DNA of 49,500 bases. It comes from Mesostigma viride. Lineage: Eukaryota; Streptophyta; Mesostigmatophyceae; Mesostigmatales; Mesostigmataceae. The notes under the pieces were generated by a model. It did not search any database, was not told where the DNA came from, and saw only the letters and a list, made by a program, of their open reading frames with translations. A program made the translations under genes and the position numbers. How positions within the stretch are numbered: position 1 is the stretch's first letter; each line of letters opens with the position of its first letter. Location: positions 543,232-592,731 of the forward strand of contig RPFO01000086.1 in assembly GCA_009746045.1 (NCBI GenBank). Direction: 5' to 3'. Positions 11,100-21,400 of the stretch are shown here, in pieces.

Positions 11100-11830
11100 T
11101 TAATTATTTAATGTGGATGGAGGGGCGCCTGCCGGGGATCGAGATCACGGAGCACGCCAGCTACGGCGGGGTTGACCCACGTCCCTACCAACTGAGCGAT
11201 CTGATCTACGCTGATAAGACGACGCTCGTGGAGACCCCAGAGTCCGCCCAACGCTGGCTAGATAGCTTGTCACTGGAAGTGCGGGCGGTGTTAGTATCAA
11301 GGAGACAACCCTAGCGCAGGCCATAAATCGGGAGAATGATCAGCCAAAAAACGGAGGTCACATGTGGCCATTGGCTTCCCGGCCCACTGGGACCACCCCA
11401 CCCACCCGGCCTCCGCCTCTTGCTGTACGGAAGCCCCGTCGATCGGGCCCGGCGGCTCGCGTCAAGCTCGTTGGCACCTGGCTCCCCTCCACGGCCGACG
11501 ATCGACATCAACACCCGCGTTGGCTAGACCTGGGAGGCCCTCCGCTGCCTCGACAGGTTCTGGACATGCCGCCACCTGAGTGAGCGGCGCGCATGTTCTG
11601 TTAATTCAAGGCCCTTGTCCTCAGCATCCTAGCTCCTTTATGGCTGCATGCGAGGCGTGGACCCTGGACCAGGCGCTGAGCATGCACTGAAGCAGCTTGA
11701 CGGCACCGTCACTAGAATTCATGCGTCGGCCGTCAAATCCCCAATCAGTATCCACTACCAAGAGCGCCACACCCGGGCCGAGCTCTACGTACTGCGAGCT
11801 CCCTCTTCTCACCCATGCATACCAGGGCAA
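11100..11830 (+). pseudogene. LINE reverse transcriptase fragment (copy F2)
   Basis: It matches the palm/thumb part of the minus-strand RT at 14159-15193: a GRLPGIEITEHASYGG block, then LSDLIYADKTTLVE, WLDSLSLEVRA, then in shifted frames RVKLVGTWLPS and FKALVLSIL. The catalytic motif reads YADK instead of YADD, so one metal-binding Asp is lost, and several frameshifts follow. It is a dead copy. Confidence 0.75.
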
Positions 11831-12033
11831 TCATGGCATGGCTAACGCGGTAATGACTGAATATAATATAGCCTGTTCGATGCATACGCGAAATTCCGGC
11901 CACGAGGTAGCCATGGCTGTCGGAGCTCATAACTTTCACGTTTGAGCACCGAATTGAGCTGTGAATATCACAATCGCTTCGTCTTTCTCAGACGCACATG
12001 CTGATATAATTTTCCGAAGCTATTACGCAATAT

Positions 12034-13440
12034 ATGGCGAACAAACGCGCCTCGACGCAACGCAGCCTGGCGGCTGCGCTCGGCAATGAAAATACGTCTG
12101 CAGCTCAGGCTGCAGCTTCGCCATCAGGTCCGGCAGGCAGCGGTGACACTAGTCGTGCACTGGTGGTCGTCCAGCAACCTCCCGGGCTTAACGCCTCGCC
12201 ATCTGCATCGCCTGACCCCAAGCGCACCCGCTCAGCCGACAAAACAGGAGGGACGTCTTCACGCCCCTCAGAACCGAGCTTTCGGCCCCGGCCTTTCAAG
12301 GTCGAAGATTACGACTGGGCCAACCCGTCTCCGACCGATGCTCTGCGATGCATCTTCTTCGGGGACTACGCTTCGCTTTACGACCTGTGCCTCCATCTCC
12401 ACGACAACAATCGCCTCATCCTCCCGGACGGCGGCGCCTCTGGCGACACTTCACCCTGCTGCCCGGGTGCACCCGCCCCGAACTCCAGCCGGCACGCCAT
12501 CCTACTGACTCCCTTCTCCAGCGCTCCGACGGCGAGATCTGGGCTCCATCCATCTCCGCCCCCACACTTCGTTCCATCCTCGCGGAAGCCTTTCAGCAGC
12601 ACGTGACCCCCCTTGCTGCCGACGTAGCAGCCATCGGTGGCACGCTGGCTACTGAACTTCCTCACATTTCCACCGCCGCCGCCTCCACCTCCACTGCCAT
12701 TTTTGCCTCCACTGCCGACATCACTGCCCAGCTCCTCGACCTCGACCAACGCCTTCAAGCCACCGCCACCCGGCCCTTGAGTGCTTGCATGACACCGCCG
12801 GCCTCACCGCCCAGGCGGTGAAGGACATCGCCGCCCAGCCCGGGCGCCTGAGTGGCCCGGCCGGCGATGCTCCCTCCACCTGGGCGGACTTGCTTAAGCA
12901 ACACACCACCTCCACCACCTCCACCACCTCCACCATCAAGGCACAACTCAAGCAACAAGCCCTCGACCTTCGCGAGGCGGCCGAGCTCGACAAGCGCAGC
13001 CACAATGTCATCGTCAAGCACTTCGACCAGCAGGCAGGTGAGACCTCCACGAGCCTCCTTGCGGCATTTAAGCGTGCCATTCTTGCCCCCATGCAACTCA
13101 CTGGTGAGCTGGACATGTCGGCTGTCCGCCTTCCCCGCCCGCGGGGTAAGGCTGGCCCGGCACCTGTGCTCCTCACCATGGCGGACAAGCTGGCCGTTCC
13201 TTATAAATGCATGCCGCAAGAAGCTCTCGGAGACTCGCTTCACGCTGGACGACGACTTGACCCTGGACCAGCAACAGCGGCGACGCGCGAGCTATGGCCG
13301 ACCTACCTTCAGCTCCGGCAGCGTTCAGGGGGGAAGCCGGTATACTGGAGGGGGGCGGTCATCCACGTTGACCACAAGCCCTGGCAGGCCCCTCCTGCCA
13401 CCCCAGACTAGGGAATATACCAGTAGTGTAGATTAGATAG
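12034..13440 (+). pseudogene. LINE ORF1 protein (RNA-binding, L1 ORF1p-like), frameshifted
   Basis: The start at 12034 opens a Ser/Pro/Ala-rich N-terminus with a PFKVEDYDW block. The frame then moves twice (near 12400 and 12780) and twice more around 13205 and 13310. Read across frames, the C-terminal half has the layout of L1-type ORF1p: helical segment AQLKQQALDLREAAELDKRS, an RRM-like VIVKHFD core, then RFTLDDDLTLDQQQRRR and KPVYWRGAVIHVDHKPW, corresponding to the 'edLTpeqRerR ... G..i.vdg' end of the ORF1p C-terminal domain. An ORF1 start without an ORF2 on the same strand suggests a truncated or rearranged element. Confidence in the class is moderate. Confidence 0.65.
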
Positions 13441-13546
13441 GCTTAGCCTTTGCAAGTGGCCCACGCGCATGTGCGCCCATAATGGCCCCCATGCATGGAT
13501 GATGCTTTCAGTATTTAGCCGCGCCCAGCCTACAATCGGACCTCCC

Positions 13547-13767
13547 ATTAATTAATTAATTAATTAGACTCGTGCTCCCGTTGGGGAGTCACGGAGCATT
13601 AACCCCGATGGATGGATGGATGGGTGCAACATTCCTACCGGTCTAATCTATCTACATTAATTAATTAATTAATTAGACTCGTGCTCCCGTTGGGGAGTCA
13701 CGGAGCATTAACCCCGATGGATGGATGGATGGGTGCACACATTCCTACCGGTCTAATCTATCTACAT
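13547..13767 (-). repeat. Tandem duplicate of the LINE 3' tail
   Basis: Two near-identical units of about 110 bp (13547-13655 and 13656-13767) each contain, on the minus strand, ACCGGTAGGAATG, a CATC repeat, CGGGGTTAATGCTCC, the hairpin CTCCCCAACGGGAG (13575-13588, 13684-13697) and a TTAATTAA tail. Confidence 0.92.
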
Positions 13768-14372
13768 TGGCTACTACATCTATCTAACAACATTCTAAAG
13801 TTCTACAACATCTATCTAGGCAGCCGCACGCTGCCCTAGGGGGAGCTATCTAGCGTGCCTCCCGCGGGATTGCACACGCGGGCGCTTCCCCACTGGGGGG
13901 GGCTCGTTGTCCTCTATGACCTGGGCCCACTTGGCCTTGTCCATCATCTTCTTCCAAATCACGGAGAGGCCTAGGCCCCCCATGTCCTCTACTAGCTGTT
14001 CTTTGAAGGTGCGGGCCTTGCGGCGTCTAACATCACTGGGCCCAGCCCACGTCCACTATCTACATTGGCTACATACTACATCTATCTAACAGCATTCTAA
14101 CTATGTAGTTAGAATGTACAACATCTATCTAGGCAGCCGCACGCTGCCCGAGGGGGAGCTATCTGGCGTGCCTCCCGCGGGATTGCACACGCGGGCGCTT
14201 CCGGCCACTGGCTGGGGGGGGCTCATTGTCCTCTATGACCTGGGCCCACTTGGCCTTGTCCATCATCTTCTTCCAAATCACGGAGAGGCCGAGGCCCCCC
14301 ATGTCCTCTACTAGCTGTTCCTTGAAGGTGCGGGCCTTGCGGCGTCTAACATCACTAGGCCCAGCCCACGTC
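13761..14372 (-). repeat. Tandem duplicate of the LINE ORF2 end plus 3' UTR
   Basis: Units 13761-14053 and 14056-14372 share the last about 75 codons of ORF2 and the start of the 3' UTR with few differences, for example GGGCCCAG against TAGGCCCAG near the outer end. The outer copy joins the inner one at a GTAGATAG-like sequence and lacks its own TTAA tail. Confidence 0.9.
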
Positions 14373-15816
14373 AGGAGGTGCCGGCCAGGCTGGGCTGGTC
14401 GCAGTCCTGCGGGGGGGCCGGCACGTGAGGTGTCTACCTGGTTGGTGCGAGCTAGGTGCCCTACAAGCTGCAGGCGGCGTTGCTTAATGGTGCTGGTGAT
14501 ATAGGGCACGCCCTGGTACAGGTCCTCATCATTGCGGACATGAGCAGCATATCCTACTCTGAAAATGGAACGCAGCATGCTGGTGACCGCGCCGTCCAGC
14601 TTGCGGGCCAGGTCGGCGGTGAGGGTCCACGTCTCGGCGCCATACGTGAGAACAGGAAGGACGAGGACCTTGAACAGGTCCTGTTTCTCGATCTTGCCCA
14701 GGGACTTGCGCCACAGGGCCCGGTACTGACGTAAAGCGTGCCAGGCGAGGGAGATGCGATGGTCCACATCAGCCTCGCAGCTGGGGAGCAGGCTGCCCAG
14801 CAGCTTAACGCGGTCCCGATACGGGACTCGAGAGCCGTCTAGGAGATAGAGGGGCGGCGCTGGGTTGGTGAGCCCAACCGCCAGGGCCTCTGTCTTCTTG
14901 CTGACCTCAAGCCCCACTGCACGGGCCTCGAGAGCCAGGCAGTCAAGCCATGTCTGCACGTGCTCAGTGTCCTCGAAGAGGGTGGTGTCGTCTGCGTAAA
15001 TGATGTCTGCTAGCCGAATCTCCGTGTCCGCACCGCCATGCCAGAATTTGTTAGCAACCTGCACTCCTGGTTCCCTGCCCACGATGCGGGCAAATCGCTT
15101 GCGCGCCTGAATCATTACGTATTCGACAACAATAATGAACAGGTAGGGCGACAGAGCACGCAGCCCTGCCACACACCCTTCTGTAAAGGGCATGGGGGCG
15201 TGGTCCCGTAAGAAGTGCGCACCGAAGTGGTGGACCCTTCATACAGGTTGCGGATGACAGCAATCAGGGGGCGGGGGATCCGGAACAACTCGAGGATGTC
15301 CCAAAGCGCAGGCCAGAAAACCGAATCGAAGGCTTTGATGAAGTCCACCAGCACAAGGTGCAAAGGGGACTCACCAGGCTGAAGGCGTTGCAGTTCCTCC
15401 ACCAGGCGGCGAGTAGCGAAGAGCGCCTGTACTGTGTTGCGACCTGAACGGAAGCCGTGCTGAGTCTCGCTGAGGTGACCGTCCAGGGCCGTGCGCAGGC
15501 GGTTCAGGATGAGCCGCATAAGAAGCTTGAGGGGGGCACTTTGAATGCACACCCCTCTGTAGTTGCCGGGGTCGGCAGGCGACCCCTTGTTCTTGTACAG
15601 CATCGTGCGAAAACTGTGTTGCCAGGCCGCTGGAGGTGGTTGCGACGACAGCAGAAGGCGGTTGCAGATGTCCCGGAAGAGCAGCATAACACCTGTGTCC
15701 TCGAATTCGGCTGCAAGTTTTACAACTGCGGCCGGAATCTCGTCAGAGCCGGTGGCTGCGTCATAACGCAAGCGCTGGACCGCCTCCGTGACCTCGCGAG
15801 AGGTGAAAGGAGGCAT
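14159..15816 (-). pseudogene. LINE ORF2 reverse transcriptase, one frameshift in the catalytic domain
   Basis: Two overlapping frames make one RT. The first (15816 to about 15150) has SREVTEAVQRL, the GSDEIPAAVVKLA finger, NYRGVCIQS, HGFRSGRNTVQA, VDFIKAFDSVFW (motif A, first catalytic Asp present) and QKGVWQGCVL. The second (about 15155 to 14159) continues SPYLFIIVVEYVM, then IIYADDTTLFED (motif C intact), KLLGSLLPS and LVLPVLTYGAETWTL, with a C-terminal GHLART region. A single-base shift near 15145-15160, between GCVL and SPYLF, splits them. Apart from that shift the catalytic residues are intact, so this copy is younger than its neighbours. Confidence 0.85.
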
Positions 15817-16534
15817 GTCAGACGGTCGCCAAGTGGGCCGACCAGCGGGGGGACTAGGTAGTCCGCCGCTGACCTAGGCGGGGCAGGGGGTCCAGCGGGG
15901 CCGGCCAGGGCGGCCGGGCGGGCGGCGGCGGGCTGAGCAGGGGTGGGGGCGGCGCAGCTGTCCCCACGACCTCGGCCGTGGCCGTGGCCCAGGTACGAAG
16001 CCGCTTGGCTGGGGCGCCGGGGACGTCGTGGCGGTGGGGCCGGCCGAGGCCGTCCGGGTGCCCGAGGCGCTTGTACCAGAACCAGGCCCCCTTGCCGTCA
16101 TGCTTCTGCTGGCCGAGCTGCGCAGGTCCTTGACCATCTGCTGAGCATCTGCCTTCTCAGCCTGCTCGTAGGCGGCCCTCAGAGCTGCTTGCAGCCCAGG
16201 TTTGGCGATCGGATCTCTGTTGCGGCGGAGCATCTGCCTGGCGGCGACCACTGTCGGTGCGTGACGGTGGACAGCAAGCTGCCGACGCGGAGGCAAGGTG
16301 GGGAGGGCCGGTGCGGGCAGCCAGGCGATACTTGGCGGCGACACCACGGAGGATCACTGAGATATCCCCGGGCGGCGGAGTGGCGTGTAACTGCTGTCGG
16401 CTGCCCCCGGCGTCGAATACGGCCAGGAAATCATCCCTGTGCGACATAGCGGCCTGCTCTGCTGCTGACATCTTGTCGGCATCCTTCAGCACAATCCGGA
16501 GCACTTTCAGATCTGGCTGAGGTGCCAGCTGTCG

Positions 16535-17054
16535 GACCTCCCATGGATGATGCATTAAGACTTTAGCCATGCTATGCCTATGCAGGGGGTTACTCTCTGC
16601 TGAGATGCCATGTGTACACCAGCTATAGCCTAGCCACATACCCTCCACCCCATATGTCATGCAGGCCTTCTAGGCCCTCTCCTCAAGCCCCCCCTGGGTG
16701 CCTGTGCTAAGTGTGCTTGTTAAGGAGGCATGAACCATCATGGCGGTGCAGGTGCACCTTGTGCACCCAGAGCAGGTGATAGTTGTACATCCTCCACCTG
16801 CAGGTTGTAGCCCTGATTGTATTACAAACCCATAGATGCATGCCCCTCAGACCGGTAGGACTGTTTGCACCCATCCATCCATCCATCCATCGGGGTTATG
16901 ATGCTCCGTGACTCCCCAACGGGAGCACGAGTCTAATTAATTAATTAATTAATTAATAGATGCCCCTTTCTCAGGGCTATGTGTTACATATGCCCCCAAC
17001 GGAGCTATGATTTTAATTAATTAATTAATTAATTAATTAATTAATTAATTAATG
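16535..17054 (+). mobile_element. Short non-autonomous retroelement (copy B), interrupted by a LINE tail
   Basis: It is related to the element at 10237-10528. The shared blocks are CTCC(C)AT..GATGATGC at the start, TATGCAGGG..TACTCTCTGCTG, and GGGCTATGTG..ACA just before the hairpin CCCCCAACGGAG (16993-17004) and a long TTAA tail (about 17014-17054). The middle is interrupted by a LINE 3'-end fragment at 16851-16955. No target-site duplication was found around the whole copy. Confidence 0.6.
16851..16955 (+). mobile_element. 5'-truncated LINE 3' end nested in the short element
   Basis: It starts ACCGGTAGGACTG, then a CATC repeat, CGGGGTTATGATGCTCC, the hairpin at 16912-16925 and a TTAA tail. 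It is the same 3' end as at 13547-13767 but on the other strand. The 8-bp repeat ATAGATGC at 16832-16839 and 16956-16963 may be its target-site duplication, though a few bases between repeat and element make this tentative. Confidence 0.7.
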
Positions 17055-17369
17055 ACTGAATAGCTAGACCTTTTCAGTGGTTTCCCATTTCCTCGTAAAT
17101 CGGGTATTTCCTCGTAAATGGTGGGAGAGCGATCGCAGCAATGGTGCTTACCCCTAGACACTCCCGGCCAGTTAGGCTCGAAACACACGCCCTGATCAAG
17201 CAAGCTGTTTCCGGCCCCACCGTCTAGGTCATCTAGTCGCTCTACACGTCAGCCAGCCATAATTTCAATGCACAAGGCTACACATTCCATCACCATTCAT
17301 ATTCATCATCCTGAACGACTCGAACACACGGACAAGATAACGGCAGGCTCGAGCTACCATGGTCCGGAT
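17055..17369. other. Unassigned repeat-flanking DNA
   Basis: I see no gene in this stretch. It lies between the TTAA tail of the short element and the next LINE fragment. Confidence 0.4.
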
Positions 17370-17790
17370 TCTCCCAATTTCTGGCCTGCGCTGCTGGGTT
17401 GTCTCCTTGATACCATGCGCGTCCGACACCGCCTCCTCCTCTTTGCCGGCCATCTTGCCCGCACAGACAGATCGACCAGGTGAATTAATACCGATGTTGG
17501 CCCTGCCGGGGGGCTTAGGACTGGCAAACCAGGTAGACACCTCCCAATATGCGGGGGCCCCTTGTCCCATCACAACCCACTGGCAAACTTAATTGCGCGC
17601 CCCCCGCACCGACGCGGCGCTGACCCGGACCTATGTGACACAACTGCTTGCAGGATGCAGGGCTTCTGGGACTATCTGTACTCCGCACCCGCATGATAGA
17701 CAAGGAGAAGCGGGCTGCCATCTGCGATATAACGGCATTCAGGACTGAGGGGCATCCGGTCCTGTTTTCTCCCCACGGGCCCCGCGGCCC
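17370..17790 (+). pseudogene. LINE ORF2 C-terminal fragment (copy F5), another subfamily
   Basis: RVRHRLLLFAGHLARTD (about 17420-17470) and QVDTS (about 17530) match the ORF2 end of the minus-strand copy, split by about 50 bp of unrelated sequence. After a frameshift it continues DAGLLGLSVLRTRMIDKEK, parallel to GGLGLSVIWKKMMDKAK in the other copy. It is degenerate and sequence-diverged. Confidence 0.65.
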
Positions 17791-18329
17791 ATATAGCTAG
17801 ACAGGTACGTAGAGGTTCGCAGGTTCGAGGCTGTTAAGCCGCTGAGGATAGCCGCTACACTACCGCCTCGTACCATTATACAGTATATCTAGAGGACAGC
17901 TCATCGATGAGGATTATATCCCCCTCTAGCTATAGTGACTAAATGGTTGGGGCATGATCGATGCAGCTAGACGATAATTGTAACTTTAGTGTATAGTATA
18001 AATCATCAATTTAAGTAATTAAAATAGTACTCTGAGGCATGCCCATGCGCATGACACGCATCGAAAGGAATTGGAGAAGTATTTTGCATTGAAGCATTTT
18101 TCCCCGCATGATTTAAAATTCCTGCGTATTTGTACATGGATATCAAAGAGACATGGATATAGCAATCCAGCTCTGAATAAAACAGAGACACATACGTAGT
18201 TGCTTCGATCAACGACAGCTACGCGATCCTACTTAGCAGTGGAGCCTATTGTGCGCTGTGTTGTGCGCCAGCAAAGTTGCCTGCAGACTAAGGCTGGGGG
18301 CCAGCGAGATATCCGCCTCGGCGTGTCAT
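17791..18329. other. Intergenic, no gene recognised
   Basis: AT-rich DNA with short open frames only. A tRNA-like hairpin at 17804-17874 was examined and rejected. The right end is the 3' flank of the dynein gene. Confidence 0.45.
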
Positions 18330-18334
18330 TTACA
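18330..18334 (-). terminator. Possible poly(A) signal TGTAA of the dynein gene
   Basis: TGTAA on the minus strand lies about 67 nt after the dynein stop codon. TGTAA is the usual poly(A) signal of many chlorophyte algae, but the other genes here do not show it at a clear position. Confidence 0.35.
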
Positions 18335-18400
18335 TGTCATCCTTTTCACTCAACATTACGTCCAGGTGAATAAACACCGCGACTAATTCCCCCCCTCGCA

Positions 18401-21400
18401 TTAATCCGACAGCGAGCTCAGCAGCGCGACGCCCCGCATGATCCAGTGCTGCGACGGCACGTCCGTCGGCAGCCTCACGAACATGACAAAGTTGGTCGAG
18501 TGGCCCGTGGTCGCTAGCACACCACGCCGGTCCGCCGTGCGGTATAGCGGGCACCGGTAGTGCGGATATTTGCGGAATTGCGTGGTCAGGCACGGCCGCA
18601 ACCAGATAACTGGCGCGGGCACGTAGAGCACCTTGGGCTGACTCTCGGTCAGGCACTGCCGGTGGGTGTCCCACGCACAGCCCTCCAGGTACATCCCGTG
18701 CACGTACACGCCATCCTCAGGCCCCGCGACGTACTCAGCGGGGTCCATCCCCAGTATCTCAAAGTCGTACCCGACCATATCAATGGGGATCCCGTTCTTG
18801 CGCGCATAGTTCTGCAGCCCCGCGGTCGTGAACGAGTGCACGAAGAAGAAGCCCGAGAGCCAGTAGACGGGCGGCTTGCCGTGCTCGTACCACGACTGCA
18901 GCATCGCGAGCCGCTCAAACAGGTCCTTCATATACGACGCGAGCGGCTTGAGGGACGGGTAGCTCACGTTTTTCCACATGGCGGGCAGCTGGTTGAGGCA
19001 CAGCGAGTGGTACGCGCGCTCCATTTCGCTCGACATGACCACCAGCCCCTTGAGTGCCTTGTCCATCGCCTGGAGCGAGGAGCGGATGACGACCAGCAGC
19101 CGGTTGAAGCGCACCATCTCCTGGTGCAGCGTCGTGTTCATGCTCTCCTCGTACAGCACCGGGTACTTGAGCTGGACCGCCTCGATGTCAAAGTCGGCGG
19201 GCAGCTCCGCCAGCAGCTTGCGGATCGTAGCGCCGGCCATCTCTTCCGACATGCCTGTCCCTGAGCCAGACCCGCTCCCGCCCGCGCTTTCCATCCCCAA
19301 CAGCGACTCAAACATGAGGTGGGTGTCCGAGATGTCCTTAGTGATGTCCGCGTTCTCGTGGAGGCCAAAGGACTCGGGCAAGGGCACGATCGGGAGCTTC
19401 TCGATGTAGGCCAGGTACTCGTCGCGCGTGTCCAGGGACTGCGAGGTGTACATCCCGGATGGGGAGAAGGAGTAGCCGTCCTCGAGCACCGCTGGGTTGT
19501 AGCTGTTCTCCAGGATCGCGTTGATGAGGATGCGGTCCTTGTCGTCCGTCACACGCCCGCCATAGTTGCACTCGCCCGTCACGTACCGCAGCGCCGCCCA
19601 TGGCACGTCCTCGTTCTCCTGCAGCAGCATCTTGAGCTGGCGCACGCTGATGCGCAGGTCGCCGTCGTCAAAGCCGTAGGGGATGTTCCAGCCCAGCGGG
19701 CCAAACTTGCGCCGCTCCTGCAGGGGTTGCCACGAGACGGATTGTTTGCCGAGCAGGACAGGCATGGGTTGGCTCAGTGTTGTGAGGCACCGCAGCCAGG
19801 GAAAACAAGTACTTTCAAAGAATGAAAGACGAGTGCCTGTGAGATGTACATCAGCCCGGGCGGAAGTTCATGGAAGGCGGGCAGTTTATGCTTCACGCGA
19901 CAGCAGGGTAGATGAGCAGGTAGCTATCAATTTGAGACATTGTGATCCTCATTTCTGTATTCATACATGGTCCTTCTCTTCAACCCACCCTCTACTTGAT
20001 TGCCCCACCCCCCACATCCTTCCCCCCCTCACCTGCACAACGGCGTGGAAGAAGACAAGCCCGAACAACGACCGCTTGAACTTGTCGGGCTTGTTGCTCG
20101 AGTTAAAGAAGTCGTCGTCGCAGATCGGGTCCAGCTGGTAGCTGCGCCGGATGTTGGCGCGCAGGCCCTTGGGCGGCTCGTTGGTCATCTTGACGCCGTT
20201 CTGGAGGACCGAGACGGGGAACTGGTTGCTCGGGTAGCTGGTCATCCACAGGCGGAACTCGGGGTTGACGCCCTCGCCCACGCTGATGTCCTCGCAGATC
20301 TTCTCGAGCGCGGGCATCCAGCTGGGCGCCAGGTGGCAGTTCTGGAGCACGACCCACGAGCCAATCTCGACAGCGTCCTGGATGAGTGCGGCCGCCTTGG
20401 GGCCCTGGCCCTGCCCCAGCGATATGAACGCGATCTTTTCCTGCATCCCCTGCTCCTCAGCAAATCGCAGGAGGGCGGCCATCGGGTCGGACCCAGGCGA
20501 GAGCACAAAGATGAGCGGCGAGATGGAAGACGAGTCGCGGTAGCACGAGGCCAGGTCGAAGAGTGGCGGGTCCACGTACTTTGCCCCCATCTTCTCCGTC
20601 ACGAACATCTGCACCGCGGGCACGGCCTTGTCCGGCCGCAAGCAGCGCAGAATGAGCAGTTTACGGAACGAGGACAGCTGCCCAAAGGGGCCGGGGAGGG
20701 GCTCTGACTCCGGCGTCTTGGAGTCGTAGATGACCCGCCAGTCGCGCGTGTGGCCCGCCACGTGCTCCGATAGCCCCGTGAAGGTTGGCAGCTGCGATAG
20801 CCGGAGCAGCTCCTGCCACGCCTTGTCCTGCAGCCACTCGGGCGCCGGGTTGGGCGCGGGGAGGTCGTCTCCCAGCCCGCCCGTGAGGAGGAACGTCCAC
20901 TCCTCCTTGATGATCTGCTTGGCAGCCTGGAGGATGCGCACGGTGAGGAGGAAGGAGAAGAGCAGCTTGTCCTTCTCGAAGAGCGAGCGGCACACATTGC
21001 GGTAGAGCGAGTGCGTGAAGTGAGCCTGGATGTGGTTGAGCCGGTCGGACAGCACTTCCGCGCGCTCGCTCTCAGCGATGGACACGATGAACAGGTTGAT
21101 GAACCAGGGAAGCGAGTACTGATACATAGGCTCGATGGTGCTCAGGTCGGAGATGCAGAAGAAGAGTGTGGCCGTGTAGTCGCCGCAGCTGCTGTACAGC
21201 TTGCGGGCCTCGTCGATCTCTTTCTCGGTCTGCTCGGCGACCACCTGCTTGGCGTTGATGTCGTTGGCGATCTCCTTGGCCTCGCTGATGACCTTGATCG
21301 CCGTCTCGTCCTCAAGGATGTTGCCCTCGCTCGAGGAGAGCACCTCGAGGATCTTGTCCTCGATCTCCTTGAGCTTGCGCTTGTTCTCCGCGCCCTGGCG

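Larger units (their letters stand above)
13547..16555 (-). mobile_element. Non-LTR retrotransposon (LINE), best-preserved local copy (F4)
   Basis: The minus-strand element reads from the linker before the RT (16555-15817) through RT and thumb (15816-14159) to a 3' UTR and tail at 13547. The linker contains DGKGAWFWYKRLG after a frameshift near 16120. The upstream endonuclease is absent. Downstream the 3' end is present as tandem partial copies (13547-13655, 13656-13767 and 13761-14053 against 14056-14372), each tail bearing a CAAC-loop hairpin and TTAA repeats. The other boundary abuts a short non-autonomous element at about 16535. The clade is uncertain; L1-like is suggested only by the nearby ORF1. 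Confidence 0.8.

Noticed and set aside
13547-16955. DNA transposon with terminal inverted repeats
   Set aside because: The inverted sequences are LINE 3' tails of two separate insertions (hairpin plus TTAA run), and the interior codes for reverse transcriptase, not transposase.
17804-17874. tRNA-like structure (GGTACG/CGTACC ends; minus strand reads TAGTGTAGCGGCTATC like a D-arm)
   Set aside because: There is no proper anticodon stem with a 7-nt loop and no T-arm in the right place; the GGTTCGAGG-like sequence lies on the opposite strand near the wrong end.
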